DNA of 64,000 bases, from NCBI RefSeq assembly GCF_051106095.1, contig NC_135783.1, positions 190,327,447-190,391,446 on the forward strand, written 5' to 3'. A program made the position numbers and the translations under genes. The notes below the pieces were generated by a model, which had not been told where the DNA came from, did not search any database, and saw only the letters and a program-made list of their open reading frames with translations. This document shows, in pieces, positions 36,697 through 64,000 of the stretch (the first letter of the stretch is position 1; each line of letters begins with the position of its first letter). The stretch comes from Pogona vitticeps (taxonomy: Eukaryota > Chordata > Lepidosauria > Squamata > Agamidae).

Positions 36697-39600
36697 TTTT
36701 GTTGTTGCTGTTTAGTTGTTAAGTCGTATCTGACTCTTCGTGACCCCATGGACCAGAGCACGCCAGGCCCTCCTATCTTCCACTGATTCCTGGAGTTGGG
36801 TTAAATTCATGTTGGTCGCTTCAGTGACACTGTCCAACCATCTCGTCCTCTGTCGTCCCCTTCTCCTCCTGCCTTCACACTTTCCCAACATCAGAGTATT
36901 TTCCAGGGAGCTTTCTTTTCTCATGAGATGGCCAAAGTATTGGAGCCTCAGCTTCAGGATCTGTCCTTCCAGTGAGCACTCAGGGTTGATTTGCTTCAAA
37001 ATGGATCGGTTTGTTCTCCTTGCAGTCCAGGGGACTCTCAAGAGTCTCCTCCAGCACCACAATTCAAAAGCATCAATACTTCAGCGGTCGGCCTTCTTTA
37101 TGGTCCAGCACTCACTTCCATACATAGCTTTGACTATGCAGACCTTTGTCAGCAAGGTAATTTCTCTGCTTTTTAAGATGCTGTCTAGGTTTGTCATCGC
37201 TTTCCTCCCAAGAAGCAGACATCTTTTAATTTCATAGCTGTTGTCACCATCTGCAGTGATCATGGAGCCCAAAAAGGTAAAATCTGTCACTGCCTCAATT
37301 TCTTCCCCTTCTATTTGCTAGGAGGGGATGGGACCAGTAGCCATGATCTTAGTTTTTCTGATGTTGAGTTTCAGACCTTTTTTTGCACTTTCCTCTTTCA
37401 CCCTCATTAAGAGGTTCCTTAATTCCTCCTCACTTTCTGCCATCAGAGTGGTATCATCTACATATCGTAGACTGCCGATATGCAGTGACATATAGGCAAT
37501 CTTAATTCTGGCTTGGGATTGATCCAGTCCTGCCTTTCGCATGATGTATTCTGCATATAAGTTAAATAAGCAGGGAGACAATATAGAGCCTTGTCATACT
37601 CCTTTCCCAATTTTGAATGAATCAGTTGTTCCATATCAAGTTCTAACTGTTGCTTTCTGTCCCACGTATGGGTTTCTCAGGAGATAGATAAGGTGGTCAG
37701 GCACTCCCATTTCTTTGAGGACTTGCCATAGGTTGCTGTGGTCCACACAGTCAAAGGCTTTTGCATAGTCAGTGAAGCAGAAGTAGATGTTTTTCTGGAA
37801 CTGTCTGGTTTTCTCCATAATTTTTTATTTTTATTTATTTATTTATTTATTGTATTTATACCCCGTCTATCTAGTCATTTTGACCACTCTAGGCGGCTCC
37901 AGTGCATGTTAGCAATTTGGTCTCTAGTTCCTCTGCCCCTTCGGAATCCAGCTTGTACTACTGGGAGTTCGCGGTCCACATACTGCTGAAGCCTACCTTG
38001 TAGGATTTTGAGAATAACCTTGCTAGTGTGTGAAATGAGTGCAATTGTACGATAGTTGGAGCATTCTTTGGCACTGCCCTTCTTTGGGATTGCGATGTAG
38101 ACTGATCTTTTCCAGTCCTCTGGACACTGTTGAGTTTTCCAAACTTGCTGGCATATTAACAGGGTCATCTTTTAAGATTTTGAATAGTTCCACTGGGATG
38201 CCATCACCTCCACTGGCCTTGTTGTTAAACAAGCTTTCTAAGGCCCACTTGACTTCACTCTCCTGGATGTCTGACTCAAGGTCAGCAACCACACTATCTG
38301 GGTTGTCTGGGATATCCAAATCTTTCTGATATAATCCCTCTGTGTATTCTTGCCACCTCTTCTTGATGTCTTCTGCTTCTGTGAGGTCCCTACCATTTTT
38401 GTCCTTTATCATGTTCATCTTTGCACAAAATGTTCCTTTAATATCTCTGATTTTCCTGAGCAGATCTCTGGTTTTTCCTTTTCTACTATTTTCCTCTATT
38501 TCTTTGCATTGTTCATTTAAGAAGGCCCTCTTGTCTCTCCTTGCTGTTCTTTGGAAGTCTGCATTCAATTTTCTGTAACTTTCCCTATCTCCCTTGCATT
38601 ATGTTTCCTTTCTCTTCTATGCTATTTGTAAGGCCTTGTTGGACAGCCACTTTGCTTTCTTGCATTTCCTTTTCTTTGGGATGGTTTTTGTTGCTGCCTC
38701 CTGTACATTGTTACGAGCCTCTATCCAAAGTTCTTCAGGCACTCTGTCCACCAAATTGAGTTCCTTAAATCTGTTCTTCACTTCCACTGTGTATTCATAA
38801 GGGATTTGGTTTAGATTATACCTGACTAGCCCAGTGGTTTTTCCTACTCTCTTCAGTTTAAGCTTGAATTTTGCTATGAGAAGCTGATGATCAGAACCGC
38901 AGTCAGCTCCAGGTCTTGTTTTTGCTGACTGTATAGAGCTTCTCCATGTTTGGCTGCAGAGAATATAGTCAATCTTTCGGTGTTGCCCATCTGGTGATGT
39001 CCATGTGTAGTGTTGCCTCGTGTTGTTGGAAAAGGGTGTTTGTGATGACCAGCTTGTTCTCTTGACAAAACTCTATTAGCCTTTGCCGTGCTTCGTTCTG
39101 AACTCCAAGGCCAAACTTACCTGTTGTTCCTTTTATCTCTTGACTCCTTACTTTAGCATTCCAGTCCCCTATAATGAGAAGAACACAATTCTTTTGTGTC
39201 AGTTCTAGAAGGTGTTGTAAGTCTTCACAGCATTGGTCAATTTCAGCCTCTTCTGCATCAGTAGTTGGTGCATAAACTTGGATTATTGTGATGTTGAAAG
39301 GTCTGCCTTGGATTCGTATTGGAATCATTCTATCATTTTTGAGATTATATCCTAGTACAGCTTTTCCCACTCTTTTGTTGACTATGAGGGCTACTCCATT
39401 TCTTCTACGGGATTCTTGCCCACAGTAGTAGATATGGTAATCATCTGAATTGAATTCACCAATTCCCATCCGTTTTAGTTCACTGACACCCAGGATGTCA
39501 ATGTTTATTCTTGCCATCTCCTGTTTGACCACATCCAGCTTCCCAAGGTTCATAGATCTTACATTCCAGGTTCCTGTGCAGTATTTTTCATTGCAGCATC

Positions 39601-39965
39601 AGACTTTCCTTTCACTTCCATGCACGTCCGCAGCTGAGCGTCCTTTCGGCTTTGGCCCAACCACTTCATTAGCTCTGGAGCTACTTGTACTTGTCCTCCG
39701 CTCTTCCTCAGTAGCATGTTGGACGCCTTCCGACCTGAGGGGCTCATCTTCCAGCGTCATATCTTTTAGCCTTTTGTTTCTGTCCATGGGGTTTTCTTGG
39801 CAAAGATACTGGAGTGGCTTGCCAGTTCCTGCTCCAGGTGGATCGTGTTTAGTCAGAACTCTCCACTATGACCTGTCCGTCTTGGGTGTCCCTGCACGGC
39901 ATAGCCCATAGCTTCTCTGAATTACTCAAGCCCCTTTGCCACAACAAGGCAGCAATCCATGAAGG
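36697..39965 (-). mobile_element. BovB LINE, nearly full length, ORF broken
   Basis: RTE-clade non-LTR retrotransposon on the minus strand, 3' tail at 36697 and 5' region to about 39965. The endonuclease domain lies at about 38960-39553 (begins MNLGKLDVVKQEMARINID; GDWNAKV motif). Reverse transcriptase spans about 37320-38570: ECSNYRTIALISH, QAGFRRGRGTRDQIAN, YAKAFDCVDHSNLW, and the catalytic motif as YVDD in LRYVDDTTLMAE where BovB usually has YADD. The C-terminal part is at 36712-37290 (LWCWRRLLRVPWTARR-like). The protein is split over several frames and interrupted by a LINE tail at 37819-37900, so this copy should be inactive. BovB is well known in squamates and ruminants through horizontal transfer. 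Confidence 0.92.
37819..37900 (-). mobile_element. L2-like LINE tail inserted in BovB
   Basis: Minus-strand GGAGCCGCCTAGAGTGGTCA...GGGGTATAAATACAATAAAT is a squamate L2-type 3' tail. It interrupts BovB between RGTRDQIAN and EKTRQFQKNIYF, with an (AAAT)n tail. Confidence 0.75.
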
Positions 39966-39969
39966 GAGA

Positions 39970-41457
39970 AAGGTCTTTTTAGGGATCGTTAATTTGTAGG
40001 GCTACCATGAATCAAAGGCAATTTCACAACACATAACAAGAAATCTTGCTGGTGTCTGCAGATCCTCCTAAGGCTTCTTCAGTGTCCTGTTGAACAATAT
40101 GGAATAAGGGGGAGTGGGCATGGAGACCTTTGCATGATCTGGTAGATGAAACTTTAGAGGGCACAGGAGATGAACAGAGCAGTGAGGACAGGAAACCTTC
40201 ATTCCACGATTTCCCCTCTGTCCGCTTCTTTCAGATTAGAGGATACATCCAGACAAAGCTGCCCATGAACTAATTTTTTTATGGGAACAGACCCAAATAA
40301 TATTGTAACCATGCCTTTTTTCTTTTCTTTTTTTTCATCCCATGCCAACAGCCACTAGTAGAGATATGCCATTCGGATTTTGTGGACTCCAAATCCCAAA
40401 ATTTTCCAATAATTTTCTAAGCAGAATTCTGGGAGATCCAGCCCACAGACCCATGCCTACAGACAATCTCAATTTTGCTCACCTGGACCAGGACCTAACT
40501 TGAAAATCCCTGGCTGTTTGGGGTCTACTTCTTGTTGGTGATATACAAAAACAGAATCTGCTGCAGTGCCTTCTGGGTGTCATAATTCTTTGGGAAGCTT
40601 CCTCTATAGAGTCTAAAGGGCAATGAGATTACAAGTCCCAGAAAGCACTTCGGCAACCTTTTCTTTAGAAAACAGCCAATAGATAGCTGTGGTGCCTCTA
40701 AGATCGGCCTTGGTCCAGTTGAGCACATTTTAGATGTCTTTCATGTGCCTGTAGGTGCAGGACTAGAACTCCCAGAATACCACCTAGGAAATTCTTCAAG
40801 AATACTGGAATTTGGAGTAGAAAAAAAATCTAAATGGGACATCCTTGTCAGTCAGATGAAGCATTATCTGCAGACAGTTTGCCGAGAGTTAAGCACATTG
40901 CTGTAACATGCGACGAGAGAGCAAGTGTTATAGTGAGGGAATCGTTTGTGGTTTTATGTAAACTCTGAGGCAATGGGTTGCTAGGACCTGCAGCCTTAAA
41001 CCATATTCCTCTCTGTCTGTGGTTCTTAGTAGAATTTTCCCTCTGGTTTGCTGTGCATTTCTCATCCCCTCTGATGCAGCTAATGATGTGGATTAGGAGC
41101 ACAGTGTAATGACCTCAGAACATGTGGAACGTCATACCGAGAGAAAACGCCTTTCCTGCATATCACAGGGTTGTTCCAGTGGTGGTGTTTTTCAGAGTAA
41201 TTAAAACAAGAAACTGCAGAACTGGATGCCATTAATCAGTGTGAGATTTTGCACACAATTGACACATCCCATTATTCTCTTCTGATTTGAATCCTTAATT
41301 GGTATTTTTTTTTTACTTATTTTCTTGTATGGGTTGTTAGCGGGTAGCATTAAAAAAAAAGCTTACTAGTTTCCCTGCTACAAAAGTCTCCATTATACAA
41401 TATTAATAAAAAGAGAGAGATAATGGGCCCATAGAATGAATTCTTGTATTTGCAGTA
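39970..41457. other. Intron 1 sequence; degraded foldback fragments 40370-40830
   Basis: ACTCCAAATCCCAAAATT, AGATTACAAGTCCCAGAAAG and CTAGAACTCCCAGAATACC look like arms of several old foldback MITEs. No ends could be paired with confidence and no exon was recognised. Confidence 0.35.
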
Positions 41458-41718
41458 CAGTGGGGTCTTGACTTGAGAACTTAATCCGTATTGGAAGGCG
41501 GTTCTCAAGTCAAAAAGTCTGTAAGTCAAGTCTCCATTGACCTACAGTGCATTGAAAACCGATTAATCCCGTAACAGGCCGTTTTTGTTCCATTTTGGTT
41601 TTTTTCTGGTCTGTAAGTTAAATCTCAGTCTGCAAGTCAAACCTAAATTTTGCGGCCAGAGAAGTCTGTAACTCAAAAAGTCTTTAAGTCAAGCCGTCTG
41701 TAAGTCAAGGGTCCACTG
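41458..41718. mobile_element. Tigger/pogo-like MITE, 261 bp (copy B of young pair)
   Basis: TIRs as in 31773-32033; TA at 41456-41457 and 41719-41720. Differs from copy A by three single bases over 261 bp, about 1.1 percent. Confidence 0.9.
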
Positions 41719-42270
41719 TACATTGGCAATCGCCACGCCTCTCACAGTTAGAAGTTGCTCTTGTGCGTGACGATTCACACGATGGCTTGACAACTTTTTG
41801 TCTCGTCTTCCATATTTCTGTATTCGTGATGTTTCAGCATGAACAATATGGAGTTCTGCTAAACGTAATACATTCCCTATGGGGAAGAAAAGTATGGCTG
41901 CTCCTTTGAGTGAGAGAAGAAGGGGGAGAGAAGTGTGCGTTCTCTGGAGGTATATGTTCCCAGTCCACGAGGAGTGGTAACGGCCTTTGTACAGCCAATG
42001 GCAAATTAATTTTAACAGTGCTGTTCTCAAAACCGGTATAGCAGTCCATTTTATTGAGCAGAGACAAAAGATTCTCTAGGTCGGCGGATGTCGAACTGTC
42101 CACCACAACACCAGAACCAGAACTTCATGTTCCTTCATAAAGTTTATAAGAGTGATGTCTAGAGATCTCTAATTCAAAAGTATACTTTGACTACTCCATC
42201 CAGAATGGAAATGAAGCCTAAATAATGTATTTCTGGGCTGCCAATCTAAAAATATATACGTTGTATGGAG

Positions 42271-42409
42271 CAAGTGTTTCCCAACCTTGAGTAAGCCAGA
42301 TGTTCTTAGACTACAGTTCCCAGAAGCCTTCACCACCAGCTGTGCTGGCCGAGGTTTCTGGGAGCTGCAGTCGAAGAACACCTGGCTTGCCCAAGGTTGG
42401 GAATCACTG
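42271..42409. mobile_element. Foldback hAT-like MITE
   Basis: Left arm CAAGTGTTTCCCAACCTTGA, then ACTACAGTTCCCAGAAGCC. Right arm GGTTTCTGGGAGCTGCAGTC, then CCAAGGTTGGGAATCACTG. Related to 21355 and 47701 but more diverged. Confidence 0.65.
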
Positions 42410-42471
42410 TTACAGAAAACCATTGTTCATTCTAAATCTGCAAGTGCAGTCTAGAGACTGAAGGACAGTGA

Positions 42472-62438
<19,967 letters not shown>

Positions 62439-62451
62439 GTAGGTGTAAATA

Positions 62452-62884
62452 CAGTGGTGCCTCGCTTAATGGGTGCCCCGTTTAACAACGAAACCGCATA
62501 GCGATGAAGATTTTGCGATCGCAAAAGTGATCGCATTGAGATGTTCCCTATGGGGAAAAATCGCTTTGCGATGATTGGTTCGCTGTTTCGCTTACCAATT
62601 ATTGCATAGCGATGATTTTCGAACAGCTGATCAGCGGTTCCAGAATGGCCGCAGAGTTTAAAAAATGGCCGCCCACTGTGTTTAGGGATGGATTCCTCGC
62701 TTACAGCTAGCGAAAATGGCCGCCGTATGGAGGATTTTTGCTTTAAGGTGAGTTTTAAGCCCATAGGAACACATTGAAGGGGTTTCAATGCATTCCTATG
62801 GGCTTTTTAAAATTGCATAGCGACAAAATCGCTTTGCAGTGATTTTTGCTGCACGGATTATCGTCGCTATGCAAGGCACCACTG
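62452..62884. mobile_element. Tigger/pogo-like MITE beside a STAT4 splice donor
   Basis: TIRs CAGTGGTGCCTCGCTTAATG and TATGCAAGGCACCACTG, TA at 62450-62451 and 62885-62886. 433 bp. The interior holds TTTTGCGATCGCAAAA-like and AAAATGGCCGCC phrases. Its left end is 13 bp after the end of the preceding exon. Confidence 0.9.
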
Positions 62885-62886
62885 TA

Positions 62887-64000
62887 ATTGTCCATATTAT
62901 ATTTCTAGCATGATATGCGGGACTTTAATACATTGCTTGAAAATAACAAATCCATGCATAGACTTTAGATTTTAAGTTTATAATGGGTTTACTATATCCA
63001 AGGATATGTTACACTAAAGGGTTGAACACCTTACGGTAAGAGATAATTGTGAAAGGGAGATATGATGGCCAAACTGTTTGTGTTTCCCAAGACTGTGATA
63101 GGAAACAAAAGGTATTTATCGCAAGATAAAAGTATTTACTATAAAGGCAAATACTTAACATTGTTCAAATGTTTGATGCATGATTGAAATGAGCAACAGG
63201 AGCCAAAAAAAATAGCACAAGTATGCAAACTAGCACAAGGATATAATCAGTACAACACCAGTTCTGCTCATTCTTCCCTGCTTTTCATTAATATTTAGTG
63301 GAATGCTGGTCTTGAGGCTCCCCCTACTGAATAAATGTTGTTTTGTTACTTCAGACACACTGTATGGCAATATACACATTATATATGTTTATTATATATA
63401 TAAAAACACACCATCTGTGATATATAACACAGATGCACCTGTGCTTGACATTAATATGAGAAGTGAGTGGCTCATAGATGGCAGTGGGGAGGGCCGTGGG
63501 AGAACCTGCAAAAGTTCCCTCTCCTGAACCGTTGTTAGCAGTGCAGGAATCTGATGTATGAATCAATCTGGCATTCTATTACTGAAGCTCCATGTGTGGC
63601 TGGTTCCCAGCTCATCCATCCATAAAGCACCAGCTGAAAAGTAAGATGCTGTAGTTCTTACCCGACTTCAGCCAAACCTACAGACACCTCGGTTTGGGGA
63701 TCTCTGTGAAGCTGTGCCTTCAAAAAATAGCCACAATTGCTTATCGGAGAGGTTTTTTGTGCATTTTACACTCAGACAAGCCTTTGAGTCATAGGTTGAC
63801 AGAAAGGGTGCCAGCTTCTGCCTCCCTAGAGATGAGATTCATTCATGCTTAGCAGGGGGCTTCAACTCGTTGTTCCTGTGGAATCATTCATAAGATTTCA
63901 TGACCAAACTTTCAGAAGAGGAATGAGTTATTTCTGTTGGGATATACCACCAGAGAAGAAAAGAGAAGATGTATCCAGATATCAAAAGCAGCCTAACAAC
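62887..64000. other. STAT4: Intron to window edge
   Basis: No exon matching the next STAT4 segment and no recognised repeat. Confidence 0.4.

Noticed and set aside
42255-42425. Target duplication around the foldback element at 42271
   Set aside because: The flanking octamers GTATGGAG and TTACAGAA do not match, so no duplication is claimed.
63351-64000. Next STAT4 exon near the right edge
   Set aside because: No stretch encodes the expected GCHMVTEELHS region with an acceptor.

Overview
The window is vertebrate nuclear DNA, most likely from a squamate reptile and probably a lizard. It has BovB (RTE-clade) LINEs with squamate-type sequence, Sauria-type tRNA SINEs ending in a BovB/RTE-like tail, and L2/CR1-like LINE tails. 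It also has many short DNA transposons: Tigger/pogo-like with TA target duplications, hAT-like with 8-bp duplications, and one Tc1. No bacterial-style operon, CRISPR array or viral element was seen.

The only host gene recognised is STAT4 on the + strand. A GC-rich promoter and probable non-coding first exon lie near 28.3-28.9 kb. Thirteen coding exons run from the initiator ATG at 42520 to 62438. They join in frame to 417 codons that align residue by residue with mammalian STAT4: the N-terminal interaction domain, the four-helix coiled coil and the first part of the DNA-binding domain. The rest of the DNA-binding domain, the linker, SH2 domain, phosphotyrosine tail and transactivation domain lie beyond the right edge. 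Notable gene details are a GC-AG intron after coding exon 4, an 18-nt in-frame microexon preceded by a (CT)15 repeat, and a transposon 13 bp downstream of the last visible splice donor.

Layout: 1-28.3 kb is intergenic sequence upstream of STAT4, with repeats and no recognised exon. The gap 28.6-42.5 kb is probably STAT4 intron 1. It holds three SINEs in tandem, a (TCC)n/(ATT)n microsatellite of about 150 bp, an eroded + strand RTE LINE split by later insertions (32.1-36.7 kb), and a nearly full-length but ORF-broken BovB on the minus strand (36.7-39.96 kb). From 42.5 to 64 kb the STAT4 exons alternate with repeat-bearing introns.

The most interesting signals are in the mobile elements. Eleven Tigger-like miniature transposons occur in 64 kb, and two of them, each 261 bp, differ at only 3 positions, which implies recent movement. 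Several hAT-like miniature elements have recoverable 8-bp duplications, most with a central TA as in Buster-type hATs. Two different ones are inserted at the same GTGTAGTG octamer of two separate SINE copies. No wholly new biological system could be demonstrated. All identifications come from reading the sequence and remembered family consensus; no searches were run.
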